64,000 bases of DNA from Bacteroidales bacterium UBA4772 (GCA_002403305.1 DHHM01000020.1:22875-86874), one strand, 5' to 3'. Positions 37,062-46,830 are shown, counted from the stretch's first letter. Notes: generated by a model from the sequence alone, not told the origin. Translations and numbers: made by a program.

Positions 37062-37088
37062 CCGGCAATCTAACAATCCGATTGCCGG
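37062..37088 (-). promoter_or_regulatory. 9-bp perfect inverted repeat in the mltF leader
   Basis: CCGGCAATC and GATTGCCGG separated by nine bases, between the putative -7 box and the TTG start of mltF. It could end porin transcripts or act in the mltF leader. No T-run follows on the minus strand, so it is not a standard terminator. Confidence 0.6.
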
Positions 37089-37101
37089 TTTGTTCGCGGC
37101 G

Positions 37102-37109
37102 CAAAGATA
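37102..37109 (-). promoter_or_regulatory. Putative -7 element for mltF
   Basis: Minus-strand TATCTTTG, an exact TAnnTTTG match in an AT-rich spacer between the porin stop and mltF, about 58 bases before the start. Confidence 0.5.
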
Positions 37110-37119
37110 CAATTTTTTT

Positions 37120-39330
37120 CTAATCGTAGAAGGTCCAGGCAATCCCGTACTTTATCATCCTGATATTCAATGGATAACCTGGTACGAGGAAGTAGTTGTA
37201 ACCGGTAAGTTCAGAGTTGATATGGTCAGCCATAATGAAGATTCTGGTGCGCTTCACCTTGAGATTCAGGAAAATATTGATAAACGGATAGTTACCGGTC
37301 TGCGAATCCGACTGGCTAAAATATCTTCCCGTGGCAGGCATATAATTCATGGCGTTATAAGTGGTGTGAATCATCGCCTCAGCACCGAGCTGAAAGCTCA
37401 GCTCACCCGCAGTAGATGAGAACTTGAAGATATGATCAAAGAAAAATGCACTGCGGGCAGTGACAAGCGGGAGACTTAACACCTCACTGTTGCTGCTCTG
37501 CTGTAACAGCACTGTATTGTCAAGGTGTAACTTCCAGAATATAAAGTCTTTGCTTGCCAACAATGAGGCTACCGACAGCCCTCCCTGGTGCTGTGCCGGA
37601 CGGGCATCATCTCCCATGTATGTAAAGTTATCAACAATGGCATATCTAAAACGGATATTTAGATGGCGTTCCGGCCACCTCAGTGAGGAGCCGACCGTCA
37701 GTCTGAACTCCCTCGAGATGTCGTTCTGCCAGGAGAAATTATTCGACCCCCATTGTTGGTACCAGAAGGAGGGGGTATAGCTGGCAACGGCACCTGTTGC
37801 GTCCCATGTGACTGTGCCCTTGCGCTTTGTCGCAAAATCCTTGTAGATACGCCCGTCAACGATGAAGTCGCCTGCCCTGTAACCCTGAAACCAGAGGTCG
37901 CCCGAAGCAGTCCACCCGAACTTGCTTCCGATGTTGTTGAAAACTTTCCCCGTCAAAACCAGTGAGCTGGTGCGACTGGAGACCGTATCGGGCCTCGTCA
38001 GGGTATCGCCGGGCATCACCTGGGCAAATTTGCGAAGCTCACTTCGAATGCCGGCCCCTGCCCCTATCCTGAATTTTCCCGTGCTCCCGGCAGCAAAATC
38101 GACCCTCAGAGTGTTCGACAAAAGGCTTTGATAGAGCGAATCAGCCGTCTGCGTCTTGCTGATCATCACAGTGTCATAAAGTTCTGTGACAGGATATTTA
38201 TCTGTATACCTGCGTTGGTTCCACTCGTATGTGCCTATATGAGAGAATGTTATGGGGCCGGACCTGATCAGCTCACCGGTGATGCTGTCTCGTTTTCCTC
38301 CCGGCGAATAGCGCTGCACCAGCATCAGGTAGCGGTTCTTAAGGTAGCTGGTTGCCCCGTTCAGGTCATTGAGAACGACCGGCACATCCTCCGGTGCGTA
38401 TTGCTGAAGGCTCTCCTCAACTGCTATACCACCGTTCTCCTGCGACTCATGGTTGTTGATCCCGGCAGAGAAGTAGGCTGTATAGATGTTCCTGTTATAC
38501 GATGTGTGAAATAGAAAGTTCTTGTTTACAGCACGTTGCAGGTCATACTGCCCGATGTTGAAGACTATGTCATAGATGAGTCCGAAGTTCAGGAACCGGC
38601 TGGCATTTTGCGAGTGACGCACCCTGAAGGTCTGCTCCGCCACGTTGCGCGCTCCGCCGTTGGTCCACTTCATCTCCGTAAAAGGCACGTGCGTGTTGAT
38701 GAAGAGGGTGTTGGCCGGGGTCCACATGAAGGGCAGGTAATGGGAGTAGAGGAACCTGTCGGGTCTCCACTCGCGGTCGAAGAAGTTGATCTGGTATAAT
38801 GGCAACCCGTAGTTGCCGGTATAGGCGTTGAAATCGGAATAGTTATCCGCGATGCGGTAGCGGTGGAAGAGCGAGAAGGCCGTATCGAGCGGCACGAGTA
38901 TCTCTTCGGTAAAATCCGACGACAGGGTCCACTGCCTCGATCCGGAGGAAAATATGGTGTCAGAGAGGAATGTAGAGTAGGGTTGGCGCCGTACCGCTGT
39001 CCGTGGGATTATTGTATCGGCAGAGGATGGGCCGAGGCTGTCTGAGACCGTACGGGGAAGAGTGTCGGTGGCATTCCGCGAAATAGTGTCCGATGCTGCC
39101 CGGGGTATGGTGTCTTTCATATGCCCGGCGCCGGTATCTGCCTGCTGGCCGGCGACGGTATCTGCCTGCTGGCCGGCGACGGTATCTGCCTGCTGGCGGG
39201 CAGCGGTATCCAAAGCCGTTGGCGGCATAAGATCCGGCCGACCCTTCATCGCCGGGACGGTGTCGATCTCCTGTGCAGCCAGTGCCAGGGGAAGCAACAG
39301 CAGTATCATATAGGCCAACGCTCTGCGCAT
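37120..39330 (-). CDS. Putative outer-membrane porin with repeat-rich N-terminal linker
   Basis: A 736-residue predicted beta-barrel of the Bacteroidota putative-porin type. The signal peptide is MRRALAYMILLLLPLALAAQ from the ATG at 39330; an in-frame TTG at 39339 overlaps the -7 box. A low-complexity Ala/Asp/Thr/Gln linker (about 20-120) contains three copies of QQADTVAG-type units and several xSDTI/xTDTL units. The barrel runs from about 130 to the C terminus, with alternating aromatic strands and a final Phe-Tyr-Asp. Substrate unknown. Confidence 0.8.
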   Translation of the reverse strand: MRRALAYMILLLLPLALAAQEIDTVPAMKGRPDLMPPTALDTAARQQADTVAGQQADTVAGQQADTGAGHMKDTIPRAASDTISRNATDTLPRTVSDSLGPSSADTIIPRTAVRRQPYSTFLSDTIFSSGSRQWTLSSDFTEEILVPLDTAFSLFHRYRIADNYSDFNAYTGNYGLPLYQINFFDREWRPDRFLYSHYLPFMWTPANTLFINTHVPFTEMKWTNGGARNVAEQTFRVRHSQNASRFLNFGLIYDIVFNIGQYDLQRAVNKNFLFHTSYNRNIYTAYFSAGINNHESQENGGIAVEESLQQYAPEDVPVVLNDLNGATSYLKNRYLMLVQRYSPGGKRDSITGELIRSGPITFSHIGTYEWNQRRYTDKYPVTELYDTVMISKTQTADSLYQSLLSNTLRVDFAAGSTGKFRIGAGAGIRSELRKFAQVMPGDTLTRPDTVSSRTSSLVLTGKVFNNIGSKFGWTASGDLWFQGYRAGDFIVDGRIYKDFATKRKGTVTWDATGAVASYTPSFWYQQWGSNNFSWQNDISREFRLTVGSSLRWPERHLNIRFRYAIVDNFTYMGDDARPAQHQGGLSVASLLASKDFIFWKLHLDNTVLLQQSSNSEVLSLPLVTARSAFFFDHIFKFSSTAGELSFQLGAEAMIHTTYNAMNYMPATGRYFSQSDSQTGNYPFINIFLNLKVKRTRIFIMADHINSELTGYNYFLVPGYPLNIRMIKYGIAWTFYD
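39133..39204. repeat. 24-bp coding tandem repeat in the porin linker
   Basis: Three consecutive 24-base units (39133, 39157, 39181); the first two are identical and the third differs at a few positions. They encode the QQADTVAG repeats after the signal peptide. The unit is in frame. Confidence 0.9.
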
Positions 39331-39336
39331 CACTGG

Positions 39337-39344
39337 CAAATTTA
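39337..39344 (-). promoter_or_regulatory. Putative -7 element close to the porin start
   Basis: Minus-strand TAAATTTG, exact TAnnTTTG, ending six bases before the ATG at 39330. Implies a leaderless or nearly leaderless transcript. Confidence 0.5.
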
Positions 39345-39388
39345 CTTAAAAAGAGACACGGGAAGGCGCAATCGGGCCTGCGGACACG

Positions 39389-39425
39389 AAAAAAGGACCG
39401 CCCCGACGCAATGTCGGGACGGCCC
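39389..39425 (-). terminator. Rho-independent terminator after ftsZ
   Basis: On the minus strand: GGGCCGTCCCGAC, loop ATTGC, GTCGGGGCGGTCC, then six T. The 13-bp arms pair along almost their whole length. It lies 34 bases past the ftsZ stop and closes the division cluster. Confidence 0.88.
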
Positions 39426-39459
39426 CGCGAACAACAACCATATAATAGCAAAAACAGAA

Positions 39460-40941
39460 TCAGTCTACATTATCGTTCAGATAAGCATTATTCTCCCTGA
39501 TCACAGGCTGGTTATCCTCGTCGAGGCTCAGCGTGAACTTCGACACCTTGCTGCCCGCCACCTTGTTGGCGTTATGAATGGCTATCTTCTTGCGCACGTA
39601 GGCCGGAACCTCCTCGAAGTCCTCGATGTTGTCATTCATCGAATGCGTTGAGAGTCCCTCGTTCTTGATGACGTTCTGCATGTGCTTCAGCTTGCGTAGC
39701 GTACCCTCGTTCTTGTCTGCCGGCGGGGGGGCGGGGCGGGCAGGAGCGGGAGTAATGCTTATGTCACCGTCAGGCTCGAAGTCGATAACCCCCTGGTTGA
39801 TTGAGGATGTGTGCGTGCTGCCGCTGTGGTCGGGGGGGCGCGATGCACGAACGACGTACTGTCCGTCAGGCTCCGTCGCGCCGTCGGTGAGGGAGGGCTG
39901 CTGCGCCGCGGAGAGGCTTATCACCTCCTTCTTCCTGTCTGACTTGTAACCCTCAACGTCGATGCCGGCCTCGAAACCCGTGGCAACAACAGTCACACTG
40001 ATGGCATCGCCGAGCTCCTCCTCGGTGGAGATACCCCGGATGATGAGCGCCTCCTCGGAGACAGCATCGTAGACATAGTCGGTGAGCTCACCCAGCTCGT
40101 CCATGGTGATCTCATTCTCGCCGGTGCCCGACTTGATGTTGAGCAGTATGCTGCGCGCCCCGGTGATGTCGTTAGAGCTCAGCAACGGCGATGTCAGCGC
40201 CGCCTCAATGGCCTTGGTGGCACGCTCCTCACCCGAGGCGGTGCCGATACCCATCAGCGCCACGCCCGAATCGCGCATCACGGTGTCCACATCGGCAAAG
40301 TCAACGTTGATGTACCCGGTGCAGGTGATGATCTCAGCTATCCCCTTGACGGCATTGGCCAGTACATCATCGGCGCGGGCAAAGGCGGCCGAGACACCCT
40401 CGTCGCCGTATATCTCGCGCAACCGCTCGTTATTGATCACTATCAGTGAGTCGACCTTTCCCTTCAGCTCCTGTATACCGCTGATAGCCAGTTTTATACG
40501 CTGGTTCAGCTCCGACCGGAAGGGTATGGTGACTACGGCGACGGTGAGGTAGCCGGCATCCCTGCAGGCCTTTGCGATCACGGGCGTGGCGCCGGTGCCG
40601 GTGCCTCCCCCCATGCCCGCGGTGATGAAGACCATCTTGGTGTTGCCCGACAGCGCGTTCATCACATCGTCAATATTCTCCAGCGCCGAGGCCCGGCCCC
40701 GCTCAGGCTGGCTGCCCGCGCCGAGACCCTCGGTGGTGCTCTCTCCTATCTGCACCTTGACCGGTACAGGACTCTTCGTCAGAGCCTGCTGGTCAGTGTT
40801 GCAGACGATAAAATTCACATCCTTGATGCCCTTTCGGAACATATGGTTGACGGCGTTGCTGCCGCCGCCCCCTATGCCCAGCACCTTTATTATCGATGAC
40901 CGCTCTACCGGCAGGTCAAAATTCATCAGATCATCAGACAT
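39460..40941 (-). CDS. ftsZ: Cell division GTPase FtsZ
   Basis: Tubulin homolog that forms the division ring. 493 residues. The GTP-binding half has GIGGGGSNAVNHM near residue 22, the tubulin signature GGGTGTGATPVIA near 108, and the T7 synergy loop NVDFADV. A long Pro/Asp-rich linker (about 325-430) is followed by the conserved membrane-anchor-binding peptide region (EVPAYVRKKI) and the Bacteroidota-type tail ending DNVD. It is the last gene of the cluster, 12 bases after ftsA, before a strong terminator. Confidence 0.98.
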   Translation of the reverse strand: MSDDLMNFDLPVERSSIIKVLGIGGGGSNAVNHMFRKGIKDVNFIVCNTDQQALTKSPVPVKVQIGESTTEGLGAGSQPERGRASALENIDDVMNALSGNTKMVFITAGMGGGTGTGATPVIAKACRDAGYLTVAVVTIPFRSELNQRIKLAISGIQELKGKVDSLIVINNERLREIYGDEGVSAAFARADDVLANAVKGIAEIITCTGYINVDFADVDTVMRDSGVALMGIGTASGEERATKAIEAALTSPLLSSNDITGARSILLNIKSGTGENEITMDELGELTDYVYDAVSEEALIIRGISTEEELGDAISVTVVATGFEAGIDVEGYKSDRKKEVISLSAAQQPSLTDGATEPDGQYVVRASRPPDHSGSTHTSSINQGVIDFEPDGDISITPAPARPAPPPADKNEGTLRKLKHMQNVIKNEGLSTHSMNDNIEDFEEVPAYVRKKIAIHNANKVAGSKVSKFTLSLDEDNQPVIRENNAYLNDNVD

Positions 40942-40953
40942 AATTTCACTCTT

Positions 40954-42339
40954 TTAGTTGACATTGCTGTCATCAATTTCCTCATCCGTGGCCTCTATTA
41001 TCCGGCCCCAGATACTCCTCAGCTTATCGCTTATCGAGCTGCCGTTCTTCCGCCGCTCATCATAATACTGCTCCTCCTTTTCAACCTCTGCCGGCTCCTC
41101 CTTCACCTGCTGCGAGGCGGGAGTATGCTGCACGACCGGTTCGACCTTCTTCTCACCGAAACGGAGGTTGACCCGGTTTTCTTCAAGATACTCGCGTCCT
41201 TTGAGTATCAGCCCCACGCTGGTGGCATACATCGGCTGGTTGATCTCATCCTTGCCCTTGCCTGTCAGGTGTACGTTGGGATGGCCTATCCGCACATCCA
41301 TCGCCGTCTTGAACTTGACAAGCTGAGGCAGGTTCTTCAGCATCGAGCCGCCGCCGGTGATGACCACCCCTGCTGTAAGCTTTTCGGCGAAGCCGGAGTT
41401 CTGTATCTCGAAGTTGACGGCGTCAAGTATCTCCTCCATGCGGCTCTGGATGATATATGCCAGGTTCTTGAACGAGATCTCCTTCGGCTCCCTGCCGGCG
41501 ATACCGGGGATGCTGACGACCTTGTTCTCCGGCGCGATGTCGCCGATGGCATAGCCGAACTTGACCTTCAGGTCCTCAGCCTGCTTCTGCAGGATGGAGC
41601 ACCCCTCCCTGATGTCGGCGGTGACCATGTTGCCGCCGAAGGGGATGACGGCGGTGTGCCGTATCACATTGTCATAATAGATGGCCACGTCGGTGGTACC
41701 CCCGCCGATGTCTACGAGCACCACGCCCGCCTCCTTCTCCTCGTCGGTCAGCACCGCCTCCGACGATGCCAGGGGCTCCAGCACCAGGCTCATCAGGTTC
41801 ATACCCGCCTTGTTGATGCAGCGCTCGGTGTTGCGCGCCGAGGCTATCTGCCCTATCACGATGTGAAAGTTGGCCTCCAGCCTCTTGCCGCAGATGCCGA
41901 TGGGATGGCTGATGCCCGACTCGTTGTCGACGATGTAGGTCTGCGGGATGACATGTATGATCTCCTCACCCACCTCGATGGGCAGCTTGTACATGTCGGC
42001 CGTAAGACGCCGGATATCGTTGATGTCGATCTCCGAATCATGGGAGTCGCGGGTGATGTACCCCCGCGCCATCTTGCTCTTGATGTGCCTCCCGGCTATG
42101 CCCACGAACACATCCGTAAGGACGATGCCCGTGCGCTCTTCGAGGTCGTTGACGGTGGTGCGTATCGCCTTCACCGTCTCTTCAATGTTAAGCACCACAC
42201 CACGCTTGACCCCCGTGGATGGTGTGTTGCTCAGCCCCAGGATCTCTATGGATCCGTTGCTGTCACAACGCCCGACGATGGCTACGATCTTTGTCGTGCC
42301 GATGTCAATGGCTGCTACTAACTGATCTTTACTGCTCAT
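40954..42339 (-). CDS. ftsA: Cell division protein FtsA
   Basis: Actin-like ATPase that tethers FtsZ to the membrane. 461 residues. ATPase motifs: AAIDIGTTKIVAIVG (phosphate 1), VVLVDIGGGTTDVAIY (phosphate 2), VVITGGGSMLKNL (adenosine). The 1C subdomain typical of FtsA lies at about 85-165. A charged linker (about 395-440, EVEKEEQYYDERRKN) leads to a C-terminal amphipathic helix (SDKLRSIWGRIIEA) for membrane binding. 27 bases after ftsQ. Confidence 0.97.
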   Translation of the reverse strand: MSSKDQLVAAIDIGTTKIVAIVGRCDSNGSIEILGLSNTPSTGVKRGVVLNIEETVKAIRTTVNDLEERTGIVLTDVFVGIAGRHIKSKMARGYITRDSHDSEIDINDIRRLTADMYKLPIEVGEEIIHVIPQTYIVDNESGISHPIGICGKRLEANFHIVIGQIASARNTERCINKAGMNLMSLVLEPLASSEAVLTDEEKEAGVVLVDIGGGTTDVAIYYDNVIRHTAVIPFGGNMVTADIREGCSILQKQAEDLKVKFGYAIGDIAPENKVVSIPGIAGREPKEISFKNLAYIIQSRMEEILDAVNFEIQNSGFAEKLTAGVVITGGGSMLKNLPQLVKFKTAMDVRIGHPNVHLTGKGKDEINQPMYATSVGLILKGREYLEENRVNLRFGEKKVEPVVQHTPASQQVKEEPAEVEKEEQYYDERRKNGSSISDKLRSIWGRIIEATDEEIDDSNVN

Positions 42340-42366
42340 AATTCACATATATGGTTGTTCAACGTT

Positions 42367-43140
42367 TTATCTTCTCTGGCAGACCACCTGCCCCTTGTAT
42401 TCTATGTTCACCACCCGGTACCTGTCCCACCCCGCCAGCGGCATAGCCTCACGGTAAAAGACATGCAGGTTGTTAAGCTTCTCCTCGTAGTCGTCGGTGC
42501 GCCCCATCCTGACAGTGTGGTTGCCGACGTGCGGCACCAGCGTCACCCTGCCGTCGCGCGTCATGCTCAGCTGGTCAATCATCGTGTTCCAGAAGCTGTG
42601 ACCGCGGATATAGTTCACCAGCTCGAAGGCACGCGCCAGGTTGGCGGTTTTCTCCGAGTCGTAGATGCTCATGCCGTTCATCTGCGAGGCATTGAAGACC
42701 ATGTCAGCCTCGAGGATGTGTATGTTGGGCGTGTATAGGTTATGGCGCCGCATTATGACCCCCTTACTGTCGATGAAGAAGTCGCCGCCGTACGATGCCA
42801 CCACTCTCAGCACCGGCTCACGCTGGTCGGTGCGGATGTGCAGCTTCTTATCGCCTGAGAGGAAGACCTCAGCCTCCTCCAGCTCCGTGAAGGCTCTCAC
42901 CTTTTCTTCGATGGCGGTCATGGGTATCTCATTAACCTTCACCCCTGTAACCCGTATGCCGGTCGCCCTGATGGCATTCATGATGTCATCCTCAGTGACC
43001 AGCCGGTGCCGGGAGGAGTCGGCGACGGTCACCTCCACGCCGCAGCAGACAGCCTCGCTGCCCTTCATGCTGACAAACAGCGGCGCCAGGGATATCATGA
43101 TCCCGGTAACAGCAGTCAGTATGATCATCAGCAGCCTCAT
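42367..43140 (-). CDS. ftsQ: Cell division protein FtsQ
   Basis: 257-residue bitopic divisome protein: a short N-terminal segment, one membrane helix (MRLLMIILTAVTGIMISLAPLFV), then a POTRA-like domain (HRLVTEDDIMNAIRATGIRVTGVKVNEI) and a beta domain (AEVFLSGDKKLHIRTDQREPVLRVV, DSKGVIMRR). FtsQ links early and late division proteins in the periplasm. It overlaps murC by four bases. Confidence 0.9.
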   Translation of the reverse strand: MRLLMIILTAVTGIMISLAPLFVSMKGSEAVCCGVEVTVADSSRHRLVTEDDIMNAIRATGIRVTGVKVNEIPMTAIEEKVRAFTELEEAEVFLSGDKKLHIRTDQREPVLRVVASYGGDFFIDSKGVIMRRHNLYTPNIHILEADMVFNASQMNGMSIYDSEKTANLARAFELVNYIRGHSFWNTMIDQLSMTRDGRVTLVPHVGNHTVRMGRTDDYEEKLNNLHVFYREAMPLAGWDRYRVVNIEYKGQVVCQRR

Positions 43141-44528
43141 GCGTCGCGTTCCTTAAGTTTTTTCGTTATCGGTTCAATGAACCGGTCTATGTCTCCGGCT
43201 CCTATGGTAAGCAGCAATCCTTCCCTCACCGCGTCAAGGGCAGGAAGCAGCTCCTCGCGCGTCACCACCCTGACACTCCTGTTTTTCATCTTTTCGGCTA
43301 TCATATCTGACGATACTCCCGCGATGGGGTTCTCCCTGGCGGGATAGAGCGTCAGCAGCAGCACCTCATCGAGCCTGTCGAGGGCGGCGGCAAAGCCCTC
43401 CGCGAAGTCGCGCGTCCGCGTATATAGATGAGGCTGGAAGATGCCTGTGACCTTTCTCCCGGGCCAGAAGTCGCGCACGGCGCTGACGAGGGCGTTGATC
43501 TCCTGCGGATGATGGGCATAGTCATCGAGATAGATGATATCCTTCCCTTTGTATCTCACGTCAAACCTGCGCCTGACACCCTGGTATGTCGCGAGAGCTT
43601 CGCGTATCTCACCTTCGGAAGCGCCGGCACACCACGCCGCTGCCGCCGCCGCGGTGGCATTGAGGATGTTGACCATGCCCGGCACATGGAGACGGAGATC
43701 TTCGATACGTTGCTCCGGCGTCACCAGGCTGAAGGTGTAGTACCCTTCTCCCCTCACGATGTCAACGGCCCTGAAGGAGGACCCTTCGCCGGTGCCGTAG
43801 CTGTATGCCGTCGCATCGTCGGGCAGCGAAAGCCGCGGGATGATCTCTTCGTAAATTATCAGTGTGCCGCCGCCACGCACCCGGTGGCAGAACTCGCCGT
43901 AGGCTCCGACCATCTCATCTGCCGTGCCGTAGATGTCGAGATGGTCGGGATCGATCGATGTCACCACTGCAATCAGCGGCGAGAGATGGAGGAACGAGCG
44001 GTCGAACTCATCGGCTTCCATCACCGTATACCGACTCTCCTCAAGGAGCAGGTTGGTGTCGTAGTTTTTCGAGATGCCCCCCAGGAAGGCCGAGCAGCCT
44101 GTAGCCGAGGAGGATAGTATATGCGCGGTCATGGTGCTGACGGTGGTCTTGCCGTGGGTGCCGGCCACGGCGATGGCGTCGGTTTCGCGGGAGATCATCC
44201 CCAGTATCTCCGCCCTCTTGTAAATCATGTAGCCGTTCTCCCTGAAGTATGTCAGGATGCGGTTCTCCTTAGGTACCGCCGGGGTCCATACCACCAGCAC
44301 CTTGTGGCGCAGACCGGGGTCGGAGAAGAGTGTCGGCAGCGAATCGACGCTGTCATTGAAGGTGATGCCGCATCCCTCGTCATCGAGGGTGTCGGTGAGC
44401 GGGCTCTCCGTGCGGTCATAGCCGCAGACGGTATATCCTTCCGAGATGAAATAGCGTGCCAGGGCGCTCATGCCGATGCCGCCTATGCCAACAAAATATA
44501 TCCCTGATATGCCGGTCATCCCCTTCAT
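43137..44528 (-). CDS. murC: UDP-N-acetylmuramate--L-alanine ligase
   Basis: Adds L-Ala to UDP-MurNAc, the first peptide step of peptidoglycan precursors. 463 residues. Landmarks: GIYFVGIGGIGMSALARY, the P-loop AVAGTHGKTTVSTM, DEFDRSFLHL, ITSIDPDHLDIYGT-like sequence, YLDDYAHHPQEI, and FQPHLYTRTRDF. Four-base overlaps with murG and ftsQ indicate translational coupling. Confidence 0.98.
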   Translation of the reverse strand: MKGMTGISGIYFVGIGGIGMSALARYFISEGYTVCGYDRTESPLTDTLDDEGCGITFNDSVDSLPTLFSDPGLRHKVLVVWTPAVPKENRILTYFRENGYMIYKRAEILGMISRETDAIAVAGTHGKTTVSTMTAHILSSSATGCSAFLGGISKNYDTNLLLEESRYTVMEADEFDRSFLHLSPLIAVVTSIDPDHLDIYGTADEMVGAYGEFCHRVRGGGTLIIYEEIIPRLSLPDDATAYSYGTGEGSSFRAVDIVRGEGYYTFSLVTPEQRIEDLRLHVPGMVNILNATAAAAAAWCAGASEGEIREALATYQGVRRRFDVRYKGKDIIYLDDYAHHPQEINALVSAVRDFWPGRKVTGIFQPHLYTRTRDFAEGFAAALDRLDEVLLLTLYPARENPIAGVSSDMIAEKMKNRSVRVVTREELLPALDAVREGLLLTIGAGDIDRFIEPITKKLKERDA

Positions 44529-45640
44529 CGTGCTGCCAGTTTAAGTACTTCGCGGGCTATCACCGCGTCGGCGTCTCTTATCGCCATCTTCTTTATGTTC
44601 TCAGAGAGCGAGGCTCTCTGCGCATCGTCCCTGACCAGCTCCAGGGCTGTGCCTATCAGCTCTCCCTGTGCGTCGGCATCCTTCACAAGCAGGGCTGCGC
44701 CCCGGCTTACGAGCGCCATGGCGTTGTGCGTCTGATGATCCTCAGCCACATTGGGTGAGGGTACCAGTATCACGGGCTTGCCCACCAGTGCCAGCTCGGA
44801 GATTGTACCCGCGCCGGCACGGGAGATGATCACGTCGGCGGCGGCGTAGGCCAGGTCCATGCGGTTGATGAAGCCGGTCATCATGATGCTCCTCGCCGAC
44901 TGCTCCTCAACCGCCTCGCGCATGCGGTCATACCAGTGACTGCCTGTCTGCCATATCATCTGCACCCCCGACACCTCTATGGCGCTGATGGCGCCGCCGA
45001 CACTGCTGTTGACCGTGCCGGCGCCGAGCGACCCGCCAAGAACCAGTATCACCGGCCTGCCGGACTCCAGTTTGAAGTGCTCGAGCGCCTCGGGCCGCAA
45101 CGACTCGAGGTTGTCATAGGACTGCCGCACGGGATTGCCCGTCAGCAGTATTTTATCTTTCGGGAAGTATGTCTCCATCCCCTCGTAGGCCACGCATATC
45201 CTCCCGGCCTTACGTGCCAGCAGCTTGTTGGTGACACCGGCGTAGCTGTTCTGCTCCTGAATGAGCGTGGGTATCCTCCGCCGCTGCGCCTGCTTCAGCA
45301 CCGGCCCTGAGGCGTATCCGCCGACGCCCACCGCCACATCAGGGCGGAACTTCCTTATTATCTGCGATGCCCTGAGCATGCTGCGGAACAGCTTCCACGC
45401 CACCTGTATGTTCCTGATGCTCCCCCCGCGCACCAGTCCTGCCACCGGCAGGCCGGTGATCTCATACCCCGCCTCCGGCACCTTCTGCATCTCCATCCTG
45501 CCCTGTGCACCGACAAACAGTATCTTCACACCGGGCTCGAGACGCCGCAGGGCGTTGGCGATGGCAATAGCCGGGAAGAGGTGGCCGCCGGTGCCGCCGC
45601 CGCTGATGATGACCCTGATATTTTTACCTTCCCCGCTCAT
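44525..45640 (-). CDS. murG: UDP-GlcNAc:lipid I N-acetylglucosaminyltransferase
   Basis: Peripheral GT-B enzyme that makes lipid II. 371 residues. Landmarks: ISGGGTGGHLFPAIAIA near the N terminus, VAVGVGGYASGPVL, the QEQNSYAGVTNKLLA lipid-binding segment, VILVLGGSLGAGTVN, and the UDP-GlcNAc site DVIISRAGAGTISELALVGKPVILVPSP. Four-base overlaps with ftsW and murC. Confidence 0.98.
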   Translation of the reverse strand: MSGEGKNIRVIISGGGTGGHLFPAIAIANALRRLEPGVKILFVGAQGRMEMQKVPEAGYEITGLPVAGLVRGGSIRNIQVAWKLFRSMLRASQIIRKFRPDVAVGVGGYASGPVLKQAQRRRIPTLIQEQNSYAGVTNKLLARKAGRICVAYEGMETYFPKDKILLTGNPVRQSYDNLESLRPEALEHFKLESGRPVILVLGGSLGAGTVNSSVGGAISAIEVSGVQMIWQTGSHWYDRMREAVEEQSARSIMMTGFINRMDLAYAAADVIISRAGAGTISELALVGKPVILVPSPNVAEDHQTHNAMALVSRGAALLVKDADAQGELIGTALELVRDDAQRASLSENIKKMAIRDADAVIAREVLKLAAR

Positions 45641-46827
45641 GCCGCATTGGTGTCTGTCTGTTCGATATCGGAGAGCTGCTCACGCCGTTCACGCGCGTTC
45701 ATCACCCTCGAGACGCTGAGTATCGCCCCCAGCGAGAAGCTTATCACCAGCACTGACGTCCTTCCCCAGCTGATCATCGGCAGCGTCTGTCCCGTCACCG
45801 GGAAGAGACCCACGGCGACAAGCATGTTGAGGAAGGCCTGGAACACGATCATGACGGTCAGCCCCAGCACCATCAGGGCCGGGAAGGCATAATCGCATTT
45901 TCGTGCTATCTGTATCCCCCGGAACATCAGCGCCAGGTAACTGAGCACCACTATCAGGGCCCCGAAGAGACCGTACTCCTCCACTATTATCGCGAAGATG
46001 AAGTCGGAGTTCGACTGCGGAAGTATGTTGCGCTGCGTGCTCTTGCCCGGCAGCTTGCCGAACAGCTTGCCCGTAGAGATGGCTATCTTGGCCTGGTTGG
46101 CCTGGTAGTCGGCATCGGGAGTGCTCTCGCCGCTGACGAATGCCTCGATGCGGTTTTTCCACACCTGCACCCTGTTGTTGTCCTTCCTGAAGACAAGCAG
46201 CAGCGAGGCAAAGAGGATCACGGCCACCAACCCCATGCCGGCATATGCCAGCAGGAACCTCACGGGCACCCGTCCTATGAAGAGTATTATCATGCTGATC
46301 ATGAAGATCATGACGGCGGTGGAGAGGTTCTCAGGCATGATCAGCGCACATACCAGCACCACGGGAAGCACCAGCCTCATTGTCACCACCCGGAAGTTCT
46401 TCAGTTCATGCTGGTATACTGTCAGCCCGCGGGCCAGGAAGATCACCAGCGCCACCTTCGCCAGGTCGGAGGTCTGCAGCCTTATCCCTATGCCCGGTAT
46501 CTCGAGCCAGCGGGTGGCCTCGTTGATGCTCACGCCGGCGACGAGGGTGACGCCGAGCAGTATTACCGACACACCCAGCCCGATGGCGGCAAACTGCATA
46601 TATTTAATATAGGGTATCCAGTGGGTAACAACGATGATCAGCAGCCCGAGCATCAGCATGATGAACTGCGTCTTCAGGAAGTAGAAGGTGTTACCGTGAT
46701 GCGAGGCGTAGGCCAGGCTCACCGACGAGCTGTAGACGGAGAGCAGCGAGATGACCATGAAGATCCCTATCAGACCCCACAGGTACCTGTCACCCCTGAA
46801 AAACCGTTTTACCGTCACATTCGCCAT
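45637..46827 (-). CDS. ftsW: Peptidoglycan glycosyltransferase FtsW (SEDS family)
   Basis: Ten-helix septal glycan polymerase acting with FtsI. 396 residues. SEDS landmarks: SVYSSSVSLAYA after helix 1, TRWLEIPGIGIRLQTSDLAKVAL (usually QPSE; here TSD), a large loop with AISTGKLFGKLPGKSTQRNILPQSNSDFIFAIIVEEYG that holds the catalytic Asp region, and GLFPVTGQTLPMISWGRTSVL. A charged C-terminal tail follows. Three bases after murD. Confidence 0.96.
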   Translation of the reverse strand: MANVTVKRFFRGDRYLWGLIGIFMVISLLSVYSSSVSLAYASHHGNTFYFLKTQFIMLMLGLLIIVVTHWIPYIKYMQFAAIGLGVSVILLGVTLVAGVSINEATRWLEIPGIGIRLQTSDLAKVALVIFLARGLTVYQHELKNFRVVTMRLVLPVVLVCALIMPENLSTAVMIFMISMIILFIGRVPVRFLLAYAGMGLVAVILFASLLLVFRKDNNRVQVWKNRIEAFVSGESTPDADYQANQAKIAISTGKLFGKLPGKSTQRNILPQSNSDFIFAIIVEEYGLFGALIVVLSYLALMFRGIQIARKCDYAFPALMVLGLTVMIVFQAFLNMLVAVGLFPVTGQTLPMISWGRTSVLVISFSLGAILSVSRVMNARERREQLSDIEQTDTNAA

Positions 46828-46830
46828 CGC

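Noticed and set aside
41125..42321. 398-codon open frame antisense to ftsA
   Set aside because: His/Asp/Leu-rich sequence typical of the reverse of a GC-rich gene; ftsA on the other strand is unambiguous.
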